The position numbers were made by a program, and so were the translations under genes. This document shows positions 1-6,879 of a DNA stretch of 12,656 bases, one piece after another. The DNA comes from Thermodesulfovibrio sp. (lineage in GTDB: Bacteria > Nitrospirota > Thermodesulfovibrionia > Thermodesulfovibrionales > Thermodesulfovibrionaceae), in NCBI GenBank assembly GCA_026415595.1, contig JAOAGU010000027.1, forward strand, positions 1 through 12,656, written 5' to 3'. The notes beneath the pieces are model-generated. The model searched no databases, had not been told where the DNA came from, and was given only the letters and a program-made list of their open reading frames with translations. Position 1 is the stretch's first letter; each line of letters starts with the position of its first letter.

Positions 1-696
1 AACCATATTGTAATACCTGTATCTACCTCAGAGGGAATTAAAAATGCGATTTTGGATACAGGTAATCCAGCTTTTACATTATTTAAAGACGATTCTATAA
101 ATAGAATATCCATTTTAGGTTTAGATTTTTATCTGCAGTCTAATCCTCTTGTTTCCATATTTAAAGGGGTAATAGATTGGGATGAGTTATCTAATCTTGT
201 TAAAACAGAGATACACGGAATTATCGGATATGATTTCTTTTCAAATTATAATCTTCTGATTGATTTTAAAAACTCTAATATTTCAATCATAGACAATTTT
301 GAGGATTCCCACTTTTCCATTATCAAAATAAATCTATTTATGAATGTTCCTGTGCTAAAGCTTAAAATTAATGATTTTGAGCTTAATGCTATATTTGATA
401 CTGGTGCAATGCATTCAATAATACATTCAAAATATAGTGAATATTTAGATAATAAAAATGAAACATTTGAAGAATATAACCCAATTTTAGGAAAATTTAA
501 AGCAAACTTATATCAGGGCGATGTTGTTATTGGTGATGTTTTGATTAAAAATTCTTTAATCGGCTGTTGTGCTGAATATGACCTTGCCATGCAGATGTTA
601 AGTGGATTTAATATAGAAGGTATTTTGGGCATTTCAACATTGAAGGATAAGGTAATATACCTATCCTACAGAGAACAAAAATTGGGTATTTTTTAA
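1..696 (+). CDS. Tandem retropepsin-like aspartic protease, 5' partial
   Basis: The frame is open from the first base, so the true start lies outside the window; 231 codons are visible. The protein has two similar halves. Each begins with a hydrophobic strand and a Asp-Thr-Gly active-site triad (visible codons 19-21, in ILDTGNPAF, and 133-135, in AIFDTGAMHS). Each ends with a strand-Gly-strand element typical of retroviral-type proteases (GIIGYDFF...LLIDF and GILGISTL...VIYLSY). Retropepsins act as dimers with one DTG per subunit, so two DTG halves in one chain would form a built-in dimer, as in pepsin. The family match comes from these motifs. The substrate is unknown, and whether a signal peptide, membrane anchor or PDZ domain precedes it cannot be seen. 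It is followed by a 213-base gap and a secreted-protein gene. Confidence 0.75.
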   Translation, partial: NHIVIPVSTSEGIKNAILDTGNPAFTLFKDDSINRISILGLDFYLQSNPLVSIFKGVIDWDELSNLVKTEIHGIIGYDFFSNYNLLIDFKNSNISIIDNFEDSHFSIIKINLFMNVPVLKLKINDFELNAIFDTGAMHSIIHSKYSEYLDNKNETFEEYNPILGKFKANLYQGDVVIGDVLIKNSLIGCCAEYDLAMQMLSGFNIEGILGISTLKDKVIYLSYREQKLGIF

Positions 697-716
697 TTTA
701 ATATTCAAAATACAAT

Positions 717-748
717 ATAAAATTATATCAAGATAAAATTATATCAAG
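717..748. repeat. Perfect 16-bp tandem duplication
   Basis: The unit ATAAAATTATATCAAG occurs twice with no spacer (717-732 and 733-748), in the gap after the aspartic protease gene. The rest of the gap (697-909) shows no gene. The unit could be a binding site or simple slippage in AT-rich DNA. Confidence 0.8.
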
Positions 749-843
749 GTCAGGAAACAAGCTAAACAGAAGCTCTATCTAACTTTATTTTTGGGGATAC
801 ACTTCGGGAGAAACTAAAAATTCTTTAATATCCGGATTTGTCG

Positions 844-899
844 CCTTAATTGAATATTTTTTTTATAAAATTTTAAAATTTTATAAAAAAGAATTAAGG
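844..899 (+). promoter_or_regulatory. Long hairpin that can pair over the Shine-Dalgarno
   Basis: Positions 859-890 are a perfect 32-bp palindrome made only of A and T. Outside it, CCTTAATT (844-851) is the exact reverse complement of AATTAAGG (892-899). The two stems join across a roughly seven-base bulge on the left arm and one base on the right. AAGG at 896-899 is the first part of the Shine-Dalgarno of the gene starting at 910, so the folded RNA would hide part of the ribosome binding site. This could be a thermosensor-like or ligand-independent translational switch. Alternatively the palindrome acts as a DNA operator or promoter element, since it also contains TATAAAAT on both strands. 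Pairing is seen; function is inferred. Confidence 0.5.
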
Positions 900-909
900 A
901 GGTGATTTT

Positions 910-2190
910 ATGAAACGAGAAATTATTTTATGTTTTATATTTATTATCATTTTTTCCCCGTTTTTACTATCAGCACAAGTTAAGTTTCAACAAATGCAGA
1001 GTATTTCTGAAGTTGCAGTTAAGAAGGAAATCAAAAAGACAAATGTGAAACAGGAAGAGGCTGAGAATGAAGTTACAAAAGCCATATACTCTATTGGTTT
1101 GTCAACTCCATCAATAGGAAATGACCCCTGTCAGGGTATTGGAAAAACAATAGGTGGAATGAAAAAATACGGGACTAAAGGAGCATCAGAAGTAACTGGT
1201 TTACCTACTAAACCTTCAGTATCTGTTGGAAAGCAAGAGCAAGCCATGGAAGGGGAAGTTAACAGAGAAGAGGAGAATAAACAAATAATTAGTGAAATGG
1301 ATGCTGCAATGAGTGATTTTCTTAATAATAACAACGAATCCGCTCAAAAACATTTAGATAATGCAAGAGATATAAATGATAATAGGACAAGAAGAGATAT
1401 GGAAGAAGTGAAAAATGCTGAAAATCCAACAGCTGAACAGCTTGACAGACTTGCAGAAGACATATGGACAGGAGGTGTTATTGGTCGTAATGATGACAGT
1501 TTAAATTTTCAAGCTTGGCAAGAATTTGCAAAAGGAGCCATCAGATCTTCTGAATATCCTGAAGATAGAAAAGAATTGTTAAAAAAGACAATTTACACCC
1601 CTAATCCTGAATTTGTTCCTTGTGATAGCCCAGTATGCAAGAAAGCAGATGAAGTAAGAAAAAAATTTACAAAACAATTAGAGGCAGATAAAGAGAGAAA
1701 ATCTAAAATTACTAAACAAGAACAAATCGGTGGTAAAGGCAGAAGTGATAAGCAACCGACAGAAACATATCCAGGTGAATCTACGAAATCAGGTTATGAA
1801 AAGGAGAAAAGTTCAAAAATAGATAAAAAAGAATCAATTATTTATCCTTCGGATTCTGCTCAGGGAAAAGGTAGAGGAAACATAGATTTCTGTGGAAGAA
1901 ATCTTCCAACACCTGAGGAAGCCGCTGCAATGGGATTTGACCCTGGCAGAATAATAAATCCTGCAACTGGTGACTGGAAAGGAAGCATTAAACAGCGGGC
2001 AACAGAGAGAACACTTACATGGTCAAAGACTGTCTCAACTGATAGAAACGTCATAATAGTTGAGAATACTTATAAAGATGGGGAATTGATTGAAATTAAC
2101 TATAACTTTTTTGACAAAAAAGGAAATAAGATTGGCTATGCTTCATATAAGTATAAAACTAAGACAGTTGAGGCAAAGAGATTTAAATAA
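910..2190 (+). CDS. Secreted protein of unknown function
   Basis: I do not recognise this 426-residue protein. It starts at an ATG with a strong Shine-Dalgarno (AAGGAGGTGA, 896-905). Residues 1-22 form a signal peptide: Met-Lys-Arg-Glu, a long Ile/Phe/Leu core, then Leu-Ser-Ala before Gln23. The mature part is highly charged and largely low-complexity: a Lys/Glu-rich stretch at 35-57, an Asn/Asp/Glu-rich helical-looking segment at about 115-185, and a Lys/Ser/Gly-rich linker at about 255-320. The mature protein has four cysteines (C74, C238, C243, C328), which could form disulfides. The last 60 residues (about 367-426) alternate polar and aromatic or aliphatic residues and end in a Tyr/Lys-rich tail, suggesting a small beta domain (ENTYKDGELIEINYNFFDKK). 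Export to the periplasm or beyond is well supported; the role is not. Confidence 0.8.
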   Translation: MKREIILCFIFIIIFSPFLLSAQVKFQQMQSISEVAVKKEIKKTNVKQEEAENEVTKAIYSIGLSTPSIGNDPCQGIGKTIGGMKKYGTKGASEVTGLPTKPSVSVGKQEQAMEGEVNREEENKQIISEMDAAMSDFLNNNNESAQKHLDNARDINDNRTRRDMEEVKNAENPTAEQLDRLAEDIWTGGVIGRNDDSLNFQAWQEFAKGAIRSSEYPEDRKELLKKTIYTPNPEFVPCDSPVCKKADEVRKKFTKQLEADKERKSKITKQEQIGGKGRSDKQPTETYPGESTKSGYEKEKSSKIDKKESIIYPSDSAQGKGRGNIDFCGRNLPTPEEAAAMGFDPGRIINPATGDWKGSIKQRATERTLTWSKTVSTDRNVIIVENTYKDGELIEINYNFFDKKGNKIGYASYKYKTKTVEAKRFK

Positions 2191-2215
2191 AAGAGATTAA
2201 AGATGAAGTGAAATA

Positions 2216-2291
2216 TCAAGATTAAATATAACATTTGCTTATTTTCTGTTTAGTATAACATTTTCTATTGAAATGTCAGATTTAATCTTGA
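2216..2291. repeat. 12-bp inverted repeat with nested arms and a direct repeat
   Basis: TCAAGATTAAAT (2216-2227) is the exact reverse complement of ATTTAATCTTGA (2280-2291). Inside it ACATTT (2231-2236) can pair with AAATGT (2271-2276), making a two-step stem with a 34-base loop. TATAACATTT also occurs twice in the same orientation (2227-2236 and 2254-2263). No T-run follows, so it is not a standard intrinsic terminator. It lies in the 253-base gap after the secreted-protein gene, which otherwise shows no gene. Confidence 0.6.
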
Positions 2292-2443
2292 CTATGAGAT
2301 AATTTGATAGAAATGTGTCAGGTTTATAATCTTACTCTGTATATGATACTATCTTTGATAAGAAATATCTCAAAATTTTTATAAATAGAAAAAAGTTGGA
2401 GTTATATTGTAAGAACTATATTAAATTCATTATCCTAAGAATT

Positions 2444-3019
2444 ATGAAAAAACAGAAAATAGTTATAATTTTTATGTGTAAAGTTGATGATAAGGTAATA
2501 TTAGAAATCAAAGAACATATTAAAAAAATTTATGGTTTGGAGACAGAAGTAATCTTTTATGAGCAGGATTTAAACTATGCCTATAATAACCAAAGAAATC
2601 AATATTTAGCAGAGGATATTATACAAGAAGTAAGAAAAATTAAAAAGAAAGAGTATGAAAAGTGGTTGCTCATTGTGGATGTTGATCTCTATACTCTTGA
2701 TTCAGATTTTGTTTTTGGTTTAGCCTGCTCAAACGATGGAATTTCTATACTTTCCATTAATAGATTAAAACATAGATTTTATTCTCTTGAAGAAAATGAA
2801 AGAATATTTATTACAAGACTGAAAAAAGTGGCAACTCATGAAATTGGTCATCTTTTTAATTTAGATGAATTTTGCCATAGTAAAAAATGTGTTATGCAAT
2901 GCTCATATCCACTTGATTTAAGAGACTCTTATCTCTGTGAAAGCTGTAAAAGATTTTTATATTATAGATTAAAGGGTTATAAATATAGTTTGCTTCTGTA
3001 CACTCTCTGGCATGCTTAG
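2444..3019 (+). CDS. Archaemetzincin-family zinc metalloprotease, variant active site
   Basis: The 191-residue protein has the archaemetzincin layout. An N-terminal sheet (KIVIIFMCKVDD) is followed by the family's RNQYLAEDII segment, the zinc helix H132-E133-I-G-H136, and the Cys pattern C144-x4-C149-V-M151 ... C165-x2-C168, which in this family binds a second, structural zinc. The family consensus after HExxH is xxGxxHC. Here it reads LFNLDEFC: Gly is replaced by N139, the third zinc histidine position holds E142, and one extra residue precedes C144, with H145 just after it. It may therefore bind zinc differently or be inactive. An in-frame TTG at 2396 would add 16 residues, but the ATG at 2444 matches the usual N-terminus. 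No clear Shine-Dalgarno precedes either. It appears cytosolic, with no signal peptide seen. Confidence 0.8.
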   Translation: MKKQKIVIIFMCKVDDKVILEIKEHIKKIYGLETEVIFYEQDLNYAYNNQRNQYLAEDIIQEVRKIKKKEYEKWLLIVDVDLYTLDSDFVFGLACSNDGISILSINRLKHRFYSLEENERIFITRLKKVATHEIGHLFNLDEFCHSKKCVMQCSYPLDLRDSYLCESCKRFLYYRLKGYKYSLLLYTLWHA

Positions 3020-3040
3020 ATTGTTTTAAAGCTATTTATC

Positions 3041-3056
3041 ATGTCATACTTGACAT
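3041..3056. promoter_or_regulatory. 16-bp inverted repeat just before a start codon
   Basis: ATGTCA and TGACAT flank a four-base spacer, ending one base before the ATG at 3058. It sits where a Shine-Dalgarno would be expected and none is seen. It could be an operator or a small RNA hairpin; it could also be chance. Confidence 0.35.
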
Positions 3057-3057
3057 A

Positions 3058-4113
3058 ATGAAAGAGTTTAAGATTAATATTCGTGGGAAAATTTTTTTAA
3101 TTATTGGCATAGTTTTATTTGGATTGGATGTGCAAGCTATGGAAGAGTACGAATTTTTATCAAGAGAAATTGAAAAGAATATTATTATTTCAACAGGATT
3201 GTTACTAATGGTTATAATTTTTTTCTCATTGGTCAAGAAAATATTAAAATTTTTAAAAATAAATATGCCCCGAGGATGGGCTGTTTTTACAGGAATTGTT
3301 GCTACTTTATTGGGAACAGCTTGTGTTTTTATTTTTAAAATCAAAGAGCCTGGGTGGCTTCTTCTCATTTTTCCCTTTTTGATAGGTTTTGCCACAGGCA
3401 ACACGTACACAATTCCTGTTCCATGGCCACCATTTAAAGAAAAGCTGCAAAATCAAGTAGAGTATGATATCTGGGCAGAAAAGATAGCATATTTCCATAC
3501 CACTTTATTTGGTAGAGTAATTGATTCAGACCCTTTTATTCCATATGTTTTCAGAATCTGGTGGTTTAGGCAAAATAAGTATTATTCTACTAAATATCTA
3601 TATTCTTCGTATCTCACAATTTTTTTCGCTTTCATATTCTTTTGTATACTTTGGTTTAGTTTTTTAACTCATGAATTCAGTCCTTGGATAACTGGTATAG
3701 CAGCATCTATGGGTAGCTCTTTGTTGGGGAATATTTTGGGGGATTTGAAAAAATATATGGATGCTGAAAAAATAAGAGATAAATTTACAGTTGAGGCTGA
3801 TAGATTCTGGAATGAATTTGAAAATAGACTTTTTGATTGGGTTAGTAATCAGCCTTGGGTGGGTAGATATCCAAATAAAAAAATTGATGAGAAAGAAATA
3901 AACTCTGCGATAGAGAAATTAGGACTTCAAAGACCAATTAATGAGGCGAAAATAAGACTTCACTATTGGGAATTAGTAAAAAAATACCATTATCTTATGA
4001 TGCGTAAAAAAGGAAACTTAGAAATAGATAAAATTGAAAATGAATTTAGAGAGATTTTTAGGGCTTATCAAACTCTTCAAGGATACTACTTTTATAATAA
4101 ATTTCAAGATTAA
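3058..4113 (+). CDS. Multi-spanning membrane protein with degenerate C-terminal J-domain
   Basis: This 351-residue protein is not one I recognise as a named family. Hydrophobic segments lie at about residues 11-27 (possibly a signal peptide, with VQA before M28), 42-59, 74-93, 99-115, 184-203 and 209-228. Between them, residues 116-183 form a soluble segment rich in Trp, Tyr and Phe (VPWPPF, FRIWWFRQ). The C-terminal tail from about 229 is charged. Residues 288-340 resemble a DnaJ J-domain: LGLQRPINEAKIRLHYWELV, then KKYH, then a helix ending IFRAYQTLQG, which matches the usual AYxxL ending. The invariant HPD tripeptide that activates DnaK ATPase is HYL (311-313) here, so a direct co-chaperone role is doubtful; it may be a binding module only. 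There is no visible Shine-Dalgarno, and the gene is 38 bases after the metalloprotease. Confidence 0.7.
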   Translation: MKEFKINIRGKIFLIIGIVLFGLDVQAMEEYEFLSREIEKNIIISTGLLLMVIIFFSLVKKILKFLKINMPRGWAVFTGIVATLLGTACVFIFKIKEPGWLLLIFPFLIGFATGNTYTIPVPWPPFKEKLQNQVEYDIWAEKIAYFHTTLFGRVIDSDPFIPYVFRIWWFRQNKYYSTKYLYSSYLTIFFAFIFFCILWFSFLTHEFSPWITGIAASMGSSLLGNILGDLKKYMDAEKIRDKFTVEADRFWNEFENRLFDWVSNQPWVGRYPNKKIDEKEINSAIEKLGLQRPINEAKIRLHYWELVKKYHYLMMRKKGNLEIDKIENEFREIFRAYQTLQGYYFYNKFQD

Positions 4114-4158
4114 CTATCTTTTTTTATCTTGTAACTTTAGCTTTATTTAATCATAAGT

Positions 4159-4164
4159 TATAAT
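4159..4164 (+). promoter_or_regulatory. Perfect -10 box seven bases before an ATG (leaderless start)
   Basis: TATAAT ends six bases before the ATG at 4171, which places the expected transcription start at or next to the A of the start codon. No Shine-Dalgarno precedes the ATG. No good -35 box lies at the normal distance (CTTTAG at 4135-4140 is poor). Confidence 0.5.
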
Positions 4165-4170
4165 ATATAA

Positions 4171-4716
4171 ATGCGTAAAATTGCGGTGGTAGACATAGAC
4201 AACACTCTTTGGGATTTTGCTTCGGTTTTATTTGAAGAAATCTCAAGATTAAATCCCTTAATGCCTCCACCTGACAGATGGATTTGTTGGGATTTTTGGA
4301 AGGAGTATGTCACACCAAAAGATTTTTTCAATCTTATTAATAAGATTCATTTTAGGCAAGATGCTTTTGGTGTTTTCCCAGATGCAAGAGATTTTCTACA
4401 GGAGCTAAAAGCCTGCAATTTTCATATTATTATCGCAAGTCATAGAGAAGAAGAAAGTAAGCAGGCAACATTAAACTGGCTTTTAAAACATAGCCTTCCT
4501 TTTGATGAACTCCATCTTAGCTTAGATAAAACAGTACTATTTTCTTGTTGTAATATTGTTATAGATGATTCACCTCATATTCTTGAGAGAGCACACAAAA
4601 TGAACATTATAGCTACAGGAATTGAGTTCCCATGGAATAGGGATAATGGTTTCAAGTTGTTTAATAGCCTTACAGAGATAAAAGAATTTGTTAAATTCTC
4701 ATTATCAAGATTATGA
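4171..4716 (+). CDS. HAD-superfamily hydrolase, 5'-nucleotidase-like
   Basis: This 181-residue cytosolic protein carries all four HAD phosphatase motifs. Motif I is D8-I-D10-N-T12 (nucleophile D8, acid/base D10), motif II is S90 in IIIASHRE, motif III is probably K120, and motif IV is D132-D133 in IVIDDSP. The cap inserted between motifs I and II (about 17-68) is small and helical, with several Trp/Phe residues. This architecture and length resemble the NT5C-type 5'(3')-deoxyribonucleotidases and their bacterial relatives, so a nucleotide or other small phosphate ester is a plausible substrate, but specificity cannot be read from sequence. It follows the membrane protein by 57 bases and seems to have its own promoter. 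Confidence 0.8.
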   Translation: MRKIAVVDIDNTLWDFASVLFEEISRLNPLMPPPDRWICWDFWKEYVTPKDFFNLINKIHFRQDAFGVFPDARDFLQELKACNFHIIIASHREEESKQATLNWLLKHSLPFDELHLSLDKTVLFSCCNIVIDDSPHILERAHKMNIIATGIEFPWNRDNGFKLFNSLTEIKEFVKFSLSRL

Positions 4717-4755
4717 AAAATTTTAACTTAATAAAGTAGCATTCAATGGTGTTCG

Positions 4756-4785
4756 TTGACTTATCTAAATATAAAATTTTAGAAT
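4756..4785 (+). promoter_or_regulatory. Sigma-70-type promoter for the ferredoxin-HdrA unit
   Basis: TTGACT (4756-4761) and TAGAAT (4780-4785) are 18 bases apart, close to the TTGACA/TATAAT consensus. The predicted transcription start is at about 4792-4793, on the GTG start codon of the ferredoxin gene, which again has no Shine-Dalgarno. This would begin the long unit that runs to 12388. Confidence 0.5.
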
Positions 4786-4792
4786 TAAACTT

Positions 4793-5020
4793 GTGAAAAC
4801 AAAGGTAAAAAAGGGAAAAATTGAGATTGATGCTGAGAGATGTAAGGGATGTAAATATTGTATTTTAACTTGTCCTAAAGGATGCATAGAAATCTCACCA
4901 AATTTTAATTCTTCAGGTTATTTTCCAGCCTATTTTTTCAATCCCGACAGTTGTATTGGTTGTGCTATGTGTGCAGTTGTCTGTCCTGATATTGCTATAG
5001 AGGTTTTCATAGAAGAATAA
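4793..5020 (+). CDS. Two-cluster ferredoxin, KorD-like (2-oxoacid oxidoreductase delta type)
   Basis: This 75-residue protein has two complete [4Fe-4S] motifs: C17-C20-C23-C27 followed by Pro, and C54-C57-C60-C64 followed by Pro. The opening KIEIDAERCKGC, the central SGYFPAYFFN and the ending CPDIAIEVFIEE match the delta subunit of 2-oxoacid:ferredoxin oxidoreductases (KorD/VorD) better than a free bacterial ferredoxin. The alpha, beta and gamma subunits of such an enzyme are not in the window; the next gene is HdrA-like. It may therefore carry electrons to or from the HdrA protein. It starts at GTG, apparently leaderless. An upstream kor cluster is excluded within the 4.8 kb shown. Confidence 0.85.
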   Translation: MKTKVKKGKIEIDAERCKGCKYCILTCPKGCIEISPNFNSSGYFPAYFFNPDSCIGCAMCAVVCPDIAIEVFIEE

Positions 5021-5057
5021 CTCTTTTTGTGTTAAAATATCTCCAATTTTGTATCCC

Positions 5058-5062
5058 AGGAG
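5058..5062 (+). promoter_or_regulatory. Shine-Dalgarno that sets the HdrA-like start
   Basis: AGGAG lies eight bases before the TTG at 5071. The upstream in-frame GTG at 5029 has no such site. The TTG start gives the N-terminus MNIGVIFCSCAG, which matches the normal beginning of HdrA proteins. Confidence 0.6.
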
Positions 5063-5070
5063 ATGAATTA

Positions 5071-6879
5071 TTGAATATTGGTGTAATTTTTTGTAGTTGC
5101 GCAGGACAGATAGGAGAAAATCTATTTTTTGATGAACTGAAAACTTTAATTTTGAGAGAAGCTGATTGGATTGAACAGTTTGAACTCGCCTGTTCTGAGG
5201 AAAACCGAAGAGAGATAATAAATTTGCTCAAAAACCGAAAACCTGCAGGTTTAATAATACTTACCTGTTCACCTCATAATAAGGGTAATTTTTTTCAGGA
5301 ACTGGTAAGAGAGGCTGATATAAACCCTTACATGGTAAATATTGTTAATATAAGAGAGCATGTTGTGTGGGTAACAAAAGATAAAAAGTCTGCAACTCTT
5401 AAAGCCTATGCTCTTTTTAAAGGAGCATTAGAGAGATTGAAAAAGCAAAAACCGCTTTTTGATATGGAAATTCCTATTTCTACAGACATTTTAATCATAG
5501 GCGGAGGTCTGGCAGGTATAAATGCTGCACTCATTCTTTCAAGGGCTGGAAAGAGAGTTTATTTAGTGGAGAAGGAGTCTTCCCTTGGGGGCAAGGTTGT
5601 AAGATATGAAAAACTTTTTCCTGATTTAAGTTGTGCCCCTTGCGTTGTTCATCCTATGGTTGAGGAAGTTTTAAATAGCTCAATAGATTTAAGATTAAAT
5701 TCTGAAATTAAGGAATTAAAAGGATATTTTGGGAATATTTATGCAACAGTTTTTACAAGACCAATGTATGTTGACCCAAAGAAGTGTATAGGCTGTTCTG
5801 CCTGCGAAGATGTATGCCCTGTAGGAGCAATAAAAGTAGAACCGATGAGATTGCCCGCTATAGCAAAAATACAGACTGATAGATGTCTATATTTTAAAGG
5901 AGAGTCTTGCGATTTATGTATAAAAGAATGTCCTGTAAATGGTGCGATAAATTTTTATGAAAGTGAAAGAGAGGAAGATATACAGATCGGTGCTGTTTTA
6001 CTATCAACTGGCTTTAAACTCATGGATTGTAAAGGAATACCTCAGCTTGGATATGGAAAATATAGAGACATATATAATTCACTCGAGTTTGAGGAATTAT
6101 TAAACATTGAAGGACCTTCAAAGGGTGAGATATTAACGGAAAAAGGAGAGATTCCCGAGACTATCGGAATAATTCATTGTGTTGGAAGCCTTGACGAGAG
6201 ATATAATTCTTACTGTAGTAAGATATGCTGTCAGTATGCTTTCAAATTCAATAGAATTTTGAGACAAAACCTGCCAGAAACAAAAATAATTCATTTTGTT
6301 AAAGAGATTGTCCTTCCAGGCAAAAAAGCTCATGAACTATATTCCAAAGCTAAAAAAGACCCCATGGTAAAAATTGTAAGATATGAAGATATAGTAGATT
6401 TAGAGGTTGAAAAAGAAGACTCACTCTCTGTAAAACATAAAAATGAAAGTCATTCCTTAGATATTGTAGTTCTTTGCCCTGCGGTTATTTCTGAAACTAT
6501 TCCATTTAAAGAAATTTCAGGAGTTTTTCTTACAGGTTCAATAAAAGAGGCTATGAGTGTAGAAGAAACCATAACAGATGCTATGTCAATAGCTGGTAAG
6601 ATTCTATCTGAACTACATGGGGGTTTGATAACTAAGCTTCCTACGATAGCAAAAATAGATTATAATAAATGCACAGGCTGCGGGATATGTGTTCTTCAGT
6701 GTCCTTATAGAGCTATTGATATTGAGATGAAAAAAATTAAATTGACTGAAAACCTGTGTGAAGGTTGTGGAATATGCGTAGCCAGTTGTCCAGCTAAGGC
6801 AATAGAATTGGAAGGCTTTACTTTTGAACAGATAATATCAGAAATAGAAGGAATTTTATGTGTAATAAGGAGGTTTTAG
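5071..6879 (+). CDS. hdrA: HdrA-like FAD/iron-sulfur oxidoreductase subunit
   Basis: This is a full-length HdrA-family protein of 602 residues. The N-terminal domain has the family's TCSPHNKGNFFQE and NIREHVVWVT segments. An FAD-binding Rossmann motif (GGGLAG from G144) follows. An inserted ferredoxin domain has C239-C242-C245-C249 and C272-C280-C283-C287. Next comes the signature HCVGSLDE...YCSKICC, and a C-terminal ferredoxin domain has C534-C537-C540-C544 and C563-C566-C569-C573. HdrA is the flavin subunit that bifurcates or transfers electrons in heterodisulfide reductase-type complexes in the cytosol. The usual partners HdrB and HdrC are absent here, and so is MvhD. Its neighbours are a KorD-like ferredoxin upstream and a TusA-like protein directly downstream, so it may exchange electrons between ferredoxin and a sulfur or thiol substrate. 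A GTG at 5029 would add 14 residues but lacks a ribosome site. Confidence 0.9.
   Translation: MNIGVIFCSCAGQIGENLFFDELKTLILREADWIEQFELACSEENRREIINLLKNRKPAGLIILTCSPHNKGNFFQELVREADINPYMVNIVNIREHVVWVTKDKKSATLKAYALFKGALERLKKQKPLFDMEIPISTDILIIGGGLAGINAALILSRAGKRVYLVEKESSLGGKVVRYEKLFPDLSCAPCVVHPMVEEVLNSSIDLRLNSEIKELKGYFGNIYATVFTRPMYVDPKKCIGCSACEDVCPVGAIKVEPMRLPAIAKIQTDRCLYFKGESCDLCIKECPVNGAINFYESEREEDIQIGAVLLSTGFKLMDCKGIPQLGYGKYRDIYNSLEFEELLNIEGPSKGEILTEKGEIPETIGIIHCVGSLDERYNSYCSKICCQYAFKFNRILRQNLPETKIIHFVKEIVLPGKKAHELYSKAKKDPMVKIVRYEDIVDLEVEKEDSLSVKHKNESHSLDIVVLCPAVISETIPFKEISGVFLTGSIKEAMSVEETITDAMSIAGKILSELHGGLITKLPTIAKIDYNKCTGCGICVLQCPYRAIDIEMKKIKLTENLCEGCGICVASCPAKAIELEGFTFEQIISEIEGILCVIRRF

Noticed and set aside
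2396..2443. TTG start at 2396 for the metalloprotease
   Set aside because: The extra 16 residues do not resemble the family, and no ribosome site supports this start; the ATG at 2444 fits better.
4105..4131. Inverted repeat CAAGAT/ATCTTG as a terminator after the membrane protein
   Set aside because: The stem is only six AT-rich pairs with a 14-base-plus loop, and no T-run follows it.
2215..4713. Recurring ATCAAGATTA near several gene ends (2215, 4704, similar at 4103)
   Set aside because: The related 12-mer at 4243-4254 lies inside coding sequence, and such AT-rich words are expected by chance; no constant position or structure.
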